Origin: AC-32 sp963813435
GTDB lineage: Bacteria > Actinomycetota > Thermoleophilia > Gaiellales > Gaiellaceae
DNA length: 64,000 nucleotides
NCBI GenBank assembly: GCA_963813435.1
Contig: CAWEYY010000001.1
Span: 62,001 to 126,000 of the forward strand
Direction of reading: 5' to 3'
A program made the position numbers and the translations under genes. The notes beneath the pieces are model-generated. The model did no database searches. It saw only the letters and a program-made list of their open reading frames with translations, and was not told where the DNA came from. Shown here in pieces: positions 32,175 to 39,723 of the stretch. Each line of letters starts with the position of its first letter. Within the stretch, counting starts at the first letter, position 1.

Positions 32175-33947
32175 TCAGTCCGCGCCTGCGCCCTGGGCGA
32201 CGACGCACACGACCTGGCCGATCGTGACCGCGTGGCCAGGGGCGACCGACAGCTCGGTGACCGTCCCCGCGCGCGGCGCCGTGATCTCGTTCTCCATCTT
32301 CATCGCCGCGACGACGCAGATCACCTGACCCGCCTCGACCTCGTCGCCGTCCGCGACCTCGACCGTGAGCACCGATCCCTGCATCGGTGTGACCACCGCG
32401 TCCTTCGCGGCCGTGAGAGCGTGCTCGGTGACGCGCTCTCGCCTGCGGCGCGCCAGCTCGGCGTGCGGAGGCTCCGGCACGAGCGCCTTGACCTCGAAAC
32501 GCCGCCCGTCGAGCTCGATCGTCGAGACGCGCTCTCTGACCTTGCCGTCCGAGGCCGCAGGTACGGTTGTTGTCAGATGAGTAAACTCCTTAGCCTCGTC
32601 CGCCAACTCCTGCGACTCGACGACCCCGTGGCAGGTCTCTCCCGAGACGAAGCACGGGCGCTTGAGCAGGGCTCGGTGGAAGCCGAGCAGCGTCGTGATC
32701 CCGCCGATCTCGTACTCGTCGAGCGCGCGGAGCATCCGCCTGCGCGCGTGCTCGCGGTCGACGCCGTGAACGATCAGCTTGGCGATCAGCGGGTCGTACA
32801 GCGCCGGGACCTCCGAGCCCGCGGCGACCCCCGAATCGACTCTCACGCCAGGGCCGGCCGGCTCGCGGTAGCTCGCGATCCGCCCCGGGCTCGGCAGGAA
32901 GCCGTTGGACGGATCCTCGGCGTTGATCCGGCACTCGATCGCGTGGCCGGTCAGCTTGACGTCCTCCTGGCGCAGCCATAGCGGCTCTCCAGCCGCGATC
33001 AGAACCTGCTCCCGGACGAGGTCGAGGCCGGTCGCGACCTCCGTGACGGTGTGCTCGACCTGGATGCGAGTGTTCATCTCGAGGAAGAAGTACTCCCCGT
33101 CACGGGAGAGGAGGCCCTCGATGGTGCCCGCGCTCCGGTAGCGGACGGCCCGGGCGGCCTCGACCGCGATCTGCCCGATCCGCTCGCGGAGCTCGTCGTC
33201 GACCGCTGGCGACGGGGTCTCCTCGACCAGTTTTTGGTGACGACGCTGCATCGTGCAGTCGCGCTCGCCGAGATGGATCACGTTCCCGTGCGTGTCGGCG
33301 AGGATCTGAACCTCGACGTGGCGAGGATCCTCGAGGTACCTCTCGACGTAAACCGCCGGATCGGAGAAATACGCCTCGCCTTCGCGTCGGGCCGACTCGA
33401 GAGCGCGCTCGGCCTCGTCCGGCCCACCCACGACCTTGAACCCTTTGCCTCCACCGCCGGCGGCGGCCTTGATCGCGAGCGGCCAGCCGAGCTCCTCGCC
33501 GACGTGGACGACCTCGTCCGCAGTCGTCACCGGCGCGGTCGTCCCGGGAACGACCGGGACCCCGGCCGCCTGCATCTGCTGGCGCGCCGCGGTCTTGGAG
33601 CCCATCGTCTCGATCGCGTCCCCGGGCGGGCCGATCCAGACCAGGCCGGCACGCGAGACGGCGCGGGCGAATGACGCGTTCTCGGCGAGAAACCCGTATC
33701 CGGGATGGATCGCCTCGGCTCCAGCGCGCGCGGCTGCATCGAGGATCCGCTCCGGATCGAGATAGCTCTCGGCAGCCGGCCCGGGCCCGATCAGGTACGC
33801 CTCATCGGCCGCGGCCACGTGCAGAGAGCCGCGATCTGCCTCGGAATAGACGGCGACGGTGCCGATCCCGAGCTCGCGGAGGGTGCGGAAGATCCTGACT
33901 GCGATCTCGCCGCGGTTCGCGACCAGGATCTTCGAGAAGAGCCTCAT
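32175..33947 (-). CDS. accA3: Acyl-CoA carboxylase alpha chain (biotin carboxylase-BCCP)
   Basis: A 590-residue fused subunit. The biotin carboxylase part has KILVANRGEIAVRIFR, the ATP-grasp loop AAAGGGGKGFKVV, EEHPSPAVDDEL-type segments and the active-site EMNTRIQVEHTVTE. The C-terminal carrier domain holds the biotinylated lysine in AAMKMENEITAP. It carboxylates biotin for a carboxyltransferase subunit, probably AccD at 38041-39615, making malonyl- or methylmalonyl-CoA. Its ATG lies only 20 bp from the divergent pgsA ATG, so both messages probably have very short leaders. Confidence 0.94.
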   Translation of the reverse strand: MRLFSKILVANRGEIAVRIFRTLRELGIGTVAVYSEADRGSLHVAAADEAYLIGPGPAAESYLDPERILDAAARAGAEAIHPGYGFLAENASFARAVSRAGLVWIGPPGDAIETMGSKTAARQQMQAAGVPVVPGTTAPVTTADEVVHVGEELGWPLAIKAAAGGGGKGFKVVGGPDEAERALESARREGEAYFSDPAVYVERYLEDPRHVEVQILADTHGNVIHLGERDCTMQRRHQKLVEETPSPAVDDELRERIGQIAVEAARAVRYRSAGTIEGLLSRDGEYFFLEMNTRIQVEHTVTEVATGLDLVREQVLIAAGEPLWLRQEDVKLTGHAIECRINAEDPSNGFLPSPGRIASYREPAGPGVRVDSGVAAGSEVPALYDPLIAKLIVHGVDREHARRRMLRALDEYEIGGITTLLGFHRALLKRPCFVSGETCHGVVESQELADEAKEFTHLTTTVPAASDGKVRERVSTIELDGRRFEVKALVPEPPHAELARRRRERVTEHALTAAKDAVVTPMQGSVLTVEVADGDEVEAGQVICVVAAMKMENEITAPRAGTVTELSVAPGHAVTIGQVVCVVAQGAGAD

Positions 33948-33967
33948 GGCCCGTATTCTCTCTGCGC

Positions 33968-34513
33968 ATGGGCCTGGCCGACCAGCTCACGCTCGCCCGG
34001 GTGGCGGCGGCTCCCGTAGTCGTCCTGCTCTACGCCTGGGATTTCCCGAACCACGACTGGTGGGCGACGGCCGTCTTCATCGTGGCCATGACGACCGACT
34101 TCTTCGACGGCCGCGTCGCCCGCAGCCGCGGACGCTCCTCGCCCTTCGGCTCGCTGCTGGACCCGGTCGCGGACAAGCTGCTCGTGATGTCGGTCCTGAT
34201 CGTGCTCGTGGGCGAGGGCGTCTTTCCGGGCTGGATGGTCGCCGCGATCGTCGCCCGCGAGTTCCTCGTCTCGGGCCTGCGGCTCGCGGCGCTCGAGCGC
34301 GGAGTAGTCATGGAGGCCCGCGACCTGGGAAAGCTGAAGACCTGGGCGCAGGCGGTCGCGGCGGCGATCGGCGGCTTCGCGGCGGCCGGCGCCTGGAGTG
34401 ACAGCGTCGCGTGGTGGGCGCTGCTCGTCGCGCTCGTGCTGACCTGGGCCTCGGGCCTCGACTACGCGCGGATCGCCCCCGGTCTGCTCCGCGGCCGCGC
34501 CGTCGCGCGCTAG
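33968..34513 (+). CDS. pgsA: CDP-diacylglycerol-glycerol-3-phosphate 3-phosphatidyltransferase
   Basis: A 181-residue integral membrane CDP-alcohol phosphatidyltransferase. The catalytic motif DG-x2-AR-x8-G-x3-D-x3-D is complete (DGRVARS...SLLDPVADK, about 43-67). Four or more membrane helices follow. The NQLTLAR-like opening ADQLTLARVAAAP fits PgsA, which makes phosphatidylglycerol phosphate. PG is the acceptor for the lysyltransferase at 12265, a functional link but not an operon. The stop overlaps the stop of the convergent epsilon-like gene. Confidence 0.92.
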   Translation: MGLADQLTLARVAAAPVVVLLYAWDFPNHDWWATAVFIVAMTTDFFDGRVARSRGRSSPFGSLLDPVADKLLVMSVLIVLVGEGVFPGWMVAAIVAREFLVSGLRLAALERGVVMEARDLGKLKTWAQAVAAAIGGFAAAGAWSDSVAWWALLVALVLTWASGLDYARIAPGLLRGRAVAR

Positions 34514-34677
34514 CCGTACTCCGGCTCGGAGCCGTTGTCTTCGAGGGTCTCCTCGACGCCCAGCTGCCGCCATGCGCTGCGGTAGGCAGGCGGCACGTCC
34601 GAGGCCAGCCGCCCGAGAGCCGCGAGGATCGCCGCGCGTTCCTCGGGTGTCGGATCCGGCTTGATCTCGGCTTCCAC
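34510..34677 (-). CDS. accE: Acyl-CoA carboxylase epsilon-like small subunit
   Basis: A 55-residue acidic peptide read on the minus strand from GTG 34677: it opens with EAEIKPDPTPEERAAILAAL and ends with SAWRQLGVEE and an acidic tail. The short PxPTPEExAAI...AWR pattern matches the epsilon subunit that stabilises actinobacterial acyl-CoA carboxylases. Location supports this: the alpha chain lies 560 bp downstream and the beta chain 3.4 kb upstream on the same strand. It is too short for confident family assignment by eye. Confidence 0.65.
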   Translation of the reverse strand: MEAEIKPDPTPEERAAILAALGRLASDVPPAYRSAWRQLGVEETLEDNGSEPEYG

Positions 34678-34733
34678 GGCACGCAGCGTAGGGCACTAAA
34701 GGGGCCTACGTATGAGGACGATACGAACGTGGG

Positions 34734-35795
34734 ATGAGCCGCGTCCTCGCACTCGCCGTCTGCTTCGCCCTGCTGGTCGTGCCGTCCGCGCTCGCCGCGA
34801 ACGCCGTCGGCGATTCGGGCGCGAGCACGACCCGCCAGGCCAGCACGACCCCGAAGTCCTGGGCGCAGGCCTCGATCAAGGTCGTGGTCTCCCACGGGCT
34901 CATGGCGAAGAGCGTCGCCGCGTTCCGCCCGAACGACTCCCTGACGCAGGGCGAGCTCTCGACTCTCGTGGCCGGCCTGACGAAGCAGCCCGCGAAGACC
35001 GTTGCGAATCCGTCTGCACGCGTGACGATCGCGCAGCTGGACACGCGCCTCGTCAGGACGATCGACCTCGTCGACGCCGCCAACGCGTTCCTCGCCGGCG
35101 CACGCGACGCGGGCCTTAGCGTCCCCGCCCGCTTTGGGACCGAGACCGTTGCGCGCATGCTCGGCCTGCGCACGAACCATCCGGCCAAGACCGACGACCT
35201 CGAGCTGCGGCCGAGCGACCCGGCCACGCGCGCCGAGACCGCGTACTCGGTGGCGAAGATCCTGAGCTTCGGCGGTTGGGAGCAGCAGTACGTCGAGGAC
35301 GCCGTCTCGACCTTCGTGCTTCCCACGCTCACCTCATGGCAGAAGCGCGTCCTCAACACCGCCGTCCGCTTCGTCGGCTTCCCGTATGTCTGGGGCGGAA
35401 CCAGCGAGAAGGCCGAGGCGCCCATGGGCGTCAAGGCGCGCGGCGGCTTCGACTGCTCGGGCTTCGTCTGGCGCGTGTTCAAGCTCCAGGCGTACACCGG
35501 CGGCGCCGCGCTGAACGCCACGATCAAGGGCCGCACGACCTACCAGATGAGCGGCGAGGTTCCGCGCTCGAAGCGCATCTCGTTCTCGAAGCTCGCTCCG
35601 GGAGACGTCGTCTTCTTCGGGCCGAAGGGCCCGAGCTCGAAGCCCGGCACCGTCGGCCACACCGGCATCTACCTCGGCAGCGACTGGATGATCCATTCGT
35701 CAGGCCAGGGCGTGGCCGTCGTTCCGATGACCGGCTGGTATCGGCAAACGTTCGCGTGGGCGCGCCGTCCGCTGGCCGAAGCCGGCCTGGACTAA
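34734..35795 (+). CDS. Secreted NlpC/P60 cell-wall hydrolase with SLH-like region
   Basis: A 353-residue exported protein: signal peptide (VLALAVCFALLVVPSALA, 4-21), two S-layer-homology-like stretches (SHGLMAKSVAAFRPNDSLTQGEL and LRPSDPATRAETAYSVAKI, given by landmarks) and a C-terminal NlpC/P60 peptidase. Catalytic residues are visible: Cys in GGFDCSGFVW, His in GHTGIYLG and a third polar residue in MIHSSGQG. Such enzymes cleave peptidoglycan stem peptides. The ATG is preceded by GTGGG and an AT-rich TATGAG/TACGAA patch that may hold a -10. Confidence 0.9.
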   Translation: MSRVLALAVCFALLVVPSALAANAVGDSGASTTRQASTTPKSWAQASIKVVVSHGLMAKSVAAFRPNDSLTQGELSTLVAGLTKQPAKTVANPSARVTIAQLDTRLVRTIDLVDAANAFLAGARDAGLSVPARFGTETVARMLGLRTNHPAKTDDLELRPSDPATRAETAYSVAKILSFGGWEQQYVEDAVSTFVLPTLTSWQKRVLNTAVRFVGFPYVWGGTSEKAEAPMGVKARGGFDCSGFVWRVFKLQAYTGGAALNATIKGRTTYQMSGEVPRSKRISFSKLAPGDVVFFGPKGPSSKPGTVGHTGIYLGSDWMIHSSGQGVAVVPMTGWYRQTFAWARRPLAEAGLD

Positions 35796-35906
35796 ACCTT
35801 TCTCACCCCGGCCCTGGCCACAAGTCACCCTTCCGGGGGATTGCCGCGGCCAGGCAGGAATTCGACAATCGGCGGCGTCATGTTTCGCTTTGTGGGGAGG
35901 TGGACG

Positions 35907-36041
35907 ATGCTTCAGTGGCGTCCTCGGCTCGTGGTCATCGCAGCCGTCATCGCACTGATCGTGATCGCCGTTCTCGGGGCCGAGCTCGACATGAGCGGCC
36001 TCGACGATCTCGGCAGCACGCTCCGAAACCTCTACTGGTAG
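35907..36041 (+). CDS. Small single-pass membrane protein
   Basis: A 44-residue protein with one hydrophobic helix (LVVIAAVIALIVIAVLGAEL, 8-27) and a short C-terminal tail SGLDDLGSTLRNLYW. The ATG at 35907 is six bases after a strong GGGGAGG site, which decides the start; an in-frame ATG at 35880 lacks one. Its stop is 8 nt before the TTG of the GGDEF/HD-GYP gene, so they are probably co-transcribed. Function unknown. Confidence 0.6.
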   Translation: MLQWRPRLVVIAAVIALIVIAVLGAELDMSGLDDLGSTLRNLYW

Positions 36042-36049
36042 GGAGCGAC

Positions 36050-37870
36050 TTGACAAAGGCCGCCGCTCCCTCGCCGCGACTGCTTGCGGTCGTCCTGCCC
36101 GTGTGCGTGGCGGGCTTCGGGGTGACGCTTGCTGCTCTCGTGTCGTTCGCGGTCACGCCGCACAAGACGAGCACGCTGGTCGGGCTAGCGGCGCTGCTGG
36201 CTGCATCCACGGTGGCCGACCGCTTCCCGGTCCCGATCGAGGGCGCGGACACCGGCGGGGTCTCGCTCTCGTTCGTCTTCGGCGTCGCGTCGATCGTTCT
36301 CTTCGGCTGGGCGGCAGGCCTGCTCGTGGTCGTGATCGCGCCTGCGATCTCACAGCTGATCGAGCACCGGCCCGTGATCCGGGTCGCCTACAACGTCTCG
36401 GTGCTCGCGCTCGCTGCGACCGCCGCCGGAGCTCTGGCCGCGCCGCTCAACAGTGAAACGGGTGCCACCGGCGTGCTCGCACGCGTCGGCGCGGCGGCCT
36501 CCGCGCAGTACTCAGTCAACCTGATCCTCATCACGGCCGTGATCGCGGTCAGCTCGCACCGCTCGTTCTTCGCGCTCGTCCGCACGAACGTCCGCTGGAC
36601 GATCGTGCCGTTCTCGCTGATGGCCTCGGCGGCGCTGATGCTCGTCGTGCTCTGGCAGCGCTCGCCGTTCCTGTCCGTCGCCCTGGTCGGGCCGCTCCTC
36701 GCGATCCAGCTCTACCAGCGCGCGATCGTCCGGGCCCTGCGCGCGATGCGGCTCGCGCTGACCGACCCGTTGACCGGGCTCGGCAACCACCGTCATTTTC
36801 ACGAGCGGCTCGAGCGCGAGCTCAAGGCCGCGAACGAGCGCCAGCTGCCGCTGACGCTCTGCTTCGTCGACGTCGACGACTTCAAGCGGATCAACGACCG
36901 CTTCGGCCATCCCGCCGGCGACTGCGTGCTCTCGCAGCTCGCCGCGCGGCTGCGCCAGACGGGTGAGGCGTTCCGCCTCGGCGGGGACGAGTTCGCGCTT
37001 CTGCTCCCGGGCTTCGACGAGTCGGCGGCGATGACCGCGGCGTCGTCGGTGGTGGAGCGGATCGGCGCGCTCAACCTCGACCAGGTCGGCTCGGTCACGG
37101 TGAGCGCAGGCGTCGCGATCTCGCCGCAGCACGCCTCCGACCGCGACGAGCTCATCCGCCTTGCAGACAGCGCCCTCTACTGGGCCAAGGAATACGGCAA
37201 GAACCGCGTCCGCGCGTACCGGCCGGACGTGATCGAGCTTGCCGAGTTGAAGCGCCTCGCCGGGGGGCCTGATCGGGCGGCGCGCTTCCGTGCGGCAGCG
37301 AGCCTCGCCCGCGCCGTAGACGCACGTGACGTCTACACGGGAAGCCATTCCCAGCGCGTGGCGGAGCTCGCGGCCCGCACAGCGAGGCGGCTCGGCCTGG
37401 ACGAGCAGGACGTCGAGCTGACCCGGCTGGCCGCGAGCCTGCACGACCTCGGGAAGCTCGCGATCCCCGAGGAGATCCTGCGCAAGCCCGGCCCTCTGAC
37501 CGAGCCCGAGCGGATCGTGCTCGAGCGGCACCCTCAGATCGGCTTCCGCATGCTGGAGAGCCTCGGCGTCGACCCGGTCGCCGAGTGGGTGCTGCACCAC
37601 CACGAGCGCTGGGACGGAACCGGGTATCCGGATGGCCTGGTCGGCCAACAGATCCCGCTCGGCGCGCGGATCATCTTCGTCGCTGACGCGTACGACGCGA
37701 TGACGTCGGAGCGCATCTACCGACCGCGCGTGACGCCCGAGAAGGCGATCGCGGAGCTCGAACGCTGCGCGGGAACGCAGTTCGACCCGGAGATCGTCGC
37801 TGCGCTTGCCGAGGAACTGGGGCTCGACGCCACACCGACGGCAGAGCCGGCGGCTGCGCTGGCGTCCTGA
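36050..37870 (+). CDS. Membrane GGDEF and HD-GYP domain protein
   Basis: A 606-residue protein: six or seven N-terminal membrane helices (residues about 10-230), a GGDEF diguanylate cyclase domain (LTDPLTGLGNH, then FRLGGDEFALLLPG near 311-315, with no RxxD inhibitory site in the usual place), and an HD-GYP phosphodiesterase domain (HDLGKLAIP near 465, HHERWDGTGYP near 517-523). It may both make and break c-di-GMP, or use one domain for regulation. I choose the TTG at 36050, 8 nt after the small membrane gene; a GGGAG site lies just before it. Confidence 0.9.
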   Translation: MTKAAAPSPRLLAVVLPVCVAGFGVTLAALVSFAVTPHKTSTLVGLAALLAASTVADRFPVPIEGADTGGVSLSFVFGVASIVLFGWAAGLLVVVIAPAISQLIEHRPVIRVAYNVSVLALAATAAGALAAPLNSETGATGVLARVGAAASAQYSVNLILITAVIAVSSHRSFFALVRTNVRWTIVPFSLMASAALMLVVLWQRSPFLSVALVGPLLAIQLYQRAIVRALRAMRLALTDPLTGLGNHRHFHERLERELKAANERQLPLTLCFVDVDDFKRINDRFGHPAGDCVLSQLAARLRQTGEAFRLGGDEFALLLPGFDESAAMTAASSVVERIGALNLDQVGSVTVSAGVAISPQHASDRDELIRLADSALYWAKEYGKNRVRAYRPDVIELAELKRLAGGPDRAARFRAAASLARAVDARDVYTGSHSQRVAELAARTARRLGLDEQDVELTRLAASLHDLGKLAIPEEILRKPGPLTEPERIVLERHPQIGFRMLESLGVDPVAEWVLHHHERWDGTGYPDGLVGQQIPLGARIIFVADAYDAMTSERIYRPRVTPEKAIAELERCAGTQFDPEIVAALAEELGLDATPTAEPAAALAS

Positions 37871-37872
37871 GC

Positions 37873-37906
37873 GCGGGGCGGGCTGCTGCGGCGACGCCCG
37901 CCCCGC
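37873..37906 (+). terminator. Strong hairpin after the GGDEF/HD-GYP gene
   Basis: Perfect 11-bp stem GCGGGGCGGGC/GCCCGCCCCGC with a 12-nt loop, starting 2 nt after the stop. No T run follows, as is common for GC-rich Actinomycetota. Beyond it (37907-38040) is a non-coding stretch with GATACGCT and GGGGAGGAGG patches; a 16-codon frame there was judged too weak to call. Confidence 0.65.
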
Positions 37907-38040
37907 GAACACCTCGATGTGACACTTTCGGCGCAGTCGCGTCACCCACGCGCGCGCTTCTCAGCGATACGCTCGCCTCGGGGAGGAGGCTGGGTGCGCC
38001 TTAAACAGGGGAAGCTCGACGGGAAACGGGCCGAGCCGGC

Positions 38041-39615
38041 CTAGAGCGGGATGTTGCCGTGCTTCCGCGGCGGGCGACGCTCACGTTTCGTCAGCGCGGT
38101 CTCGAGCGCATTCGCGAGCACGGGCCGGGTTCGGCGTGGCTCGATCACGTCGTCCACGTAGCCCCGCTCCGCGGCCACGTACGGGTTGGCGAAGCGTTCG
38201 CGGTAGTGCGCGATCAGCTCGGCGCGCTTCGCCTCGGGGTTGGCCACGTCCTCCAGCTCGTGACGGAAGACGATGTTGACCGCGCCCTCGGGGCCCATGA
38301 CCGCGACCTCGGCGGTCGGCCAGGCGAAGTTGAAGTCGGCGCGTATGTGCTTCGAGCTCATGACGTCGTAGGCGCCGCCGTAGGCCTTGCGCGTGATCAC
38401 CGCGAGCTTCGGCACCGTCGCCTCGGCGTACGCGTAGAGCAGCTTGGCCCCGTGCCGGATGATTCCGCCCCACTCCTGCGCCGTCCCCGGCAGGAAACCC
38501 GGGACGTCGACGAACGTGACCAGCGGGATGTTGAACGCGTCGCAGGTGCGCACGAAACGTGCGCCCTTGGCGGATGAGTCGATGTCCAGCACCCCGGCCA
38601 GCGCCCGCGGCTGGTTCCCGACCACGCCGACCGGATAGCCGTTGAGCCGCGCGAACCCACAGACCAGGTTCTCGGCCCAGCGCTCGTGCACCTCCAGGAA
38701 CTCGCCGTCGTCGACGACGTGCCGGACGACCTCCTTCATGTCGTACGGCTTCGCCGGGTCGTCGGGTATCAGCGTGTCGAGCTCGGCATCCTCGCGGCCG
38801 GCCGGATCCGACGGCTCCGCGTACGGCGGCGGGTCGACGTTGTTCTGCGGCAGGAACGAGATCAGGTAGCGCGCGTCCTCGAGGCACGCCTCCTCGCTCG
38901 GCGAAATCAGGTGCGCGACGCCCGACTTGGCCGCGTGCGTGGCCGCGCCGCCGAGCTCCTCGAACGTCACCTCCTCCCCGGTCACCGTCTTCACCACGTC
39001 GGGGCCGGTGATGAACATGTACGAGCTGCCCTCGACCATCAGCACGAAGTCGGTCATGGCCGGCGAGTAGACGGCGCCGCCGGCGCAGGGGCCCATGACC
39101 AGGCTCACCTGCGGGATCACGCCGGAGCACTGGACGTTTCGCCAGAAGATCTCCGCGTAGCCGGCGAGCGAGACGACGCCCTCCTGGATCCGCGCGCCGC
39201 CCGAGTCGTTGATCCCGACGACGGGGCAGCCGAATCGAGCGGCCATGTCCATGACCTTGCAGACCTTCTCTGCGAAGACCTCCGAGAGGCTCCCGCCGAA
39301 GACCGTGAAGTCCTGCGAGAAGACGCAGACCTTGCGCCCGATGATCGTCCCGTAGCCGGTGACGACCGCGTCGCCGTACGGCCGCCGGTCGCGCATGCCG
39401 AACTCGGCCTCGCGATGCCGGACATAGCGGTCGAGCTCGACGAACGAGCCCGGGTCGAGCAGCTTCTCCGCCCGTTCCCGGGCAAGGAGCTTCCCCTGCT
39501 CGCGCTGGCGCGCGACCGCCTTCTCGCTGCCCGCGTGGCGTGCCTCCTCGCGCAACTCCTGGAGCTGCTCGATCTTGCCCGCGGTCGTCCCGGACCGGTC
39601 GTCGGTCGTGGCCAC
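38041..39615 (-). CDS. accD: Acyl-CoA carboxylase carboxyltransferase (beta) subunit
   Basis: A 524-residue PccB/AccD5-type carboxyltransferase: an N-terminal crotonase-like half with VVTGYGTIIGRKVCVFSQD (landmarks VTGYG and VFSQDFTVFGGSL), GINDSGGARIQEGV and MGPCAGGAVYSPA, and a C-terminal half with FVDVPGFLPGTAQE and KAYGGAYDVMSSKHI. Moves the carboxyl group from biotin (alpha chain at 32175-33947) to acetyl- or propionyl-CoA. ATG start. The alpha, epsilon-like and beta genes lie on the same strand but are separated by other genes. Confidence 0.95.
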   Translation of the reverse strand: MATTDDRSGTTAGKIEQLQELREEARHAGSEKAVARQREQGKLLARERAEKLLDPGSFVELDRYVRHREAEFGMRDRRPYGDAVVTGYGTIIGRKVCVFSQDFTVFGGSLSEVFAEKVCKVMDMAARFGCPVVGINDSGGARIQEGVVSLAGYAEIFWRNVQCSGVIPQVSLVMGPCAGGAVYSPAMTDFVLMVEGSSYMFITGPDVVKTVTGEEVTFEELGGAATHAAKSGVAHLISPSEEACLEDARYLISFLPQNNVDPPPYAEPSDPAGREDAELDTLIPDDPAKPYDMKEVVRHVVDDGEFLEVHERWAENLVCGFARLNGYPVGVVGNQPRALAGVLDIDSSAKGARFVRTCDAFNIPLVTFVDVPGFLPGTAQEWGGIIRHGAKLLYAYAEATVPKLAVITRKAYGGAYDVMSSKHIRADFNFAWPTAEVAVMGPEGAVNIVFRHELEDVANPEAKRAELIAHYRERFANPYVAAERGYVDDVIEPRRTRPVLANALETALTKRERRPPRKHGNIPL

Positions 39616-39625
39616 GGGCTGAGCC

Positions 39626-39723
39626 TATAGCTGCGCGGATACCCGTTTGGGGGAAGCGCGCAGATGCGGCCGGGCCGATGGTGAAAGCGATTCGGCCCCT
39701 CAAGGGCACTGCGGACGAAGACC
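39626..39723 (+). promoter_or_regulatory. Leader with nested hairpins before the polyproline LamG gene
   Basis: After a TATAGC -10-like element near 39627-39632, the roughly 90-nt leader can form CTGCGCG/CGCGCAG enclosing ACCC...GGGG, then GGGCCGA/TCGGCCC around a TGGTGAAAGCGAT loop. It does not match any riboswitch class I can recall. It could be a terminator, attenuator or RNA-stability element; evidence is structural only. Confidence 0.35.

Noticed and set aside
37994..38044. 16-codon frame with GTG and nearby GGAGGAGG
   Set aside because: Too short, no conservation visible, and it runs into the accD end on the other strand; a chance frame is likely.
39640..39710. c-di-GMP riboswitch
   Set aside because: The conserved GEMM core (tetraloop, receptor and flanking consensus bases) could not be found; only generic stems remain.
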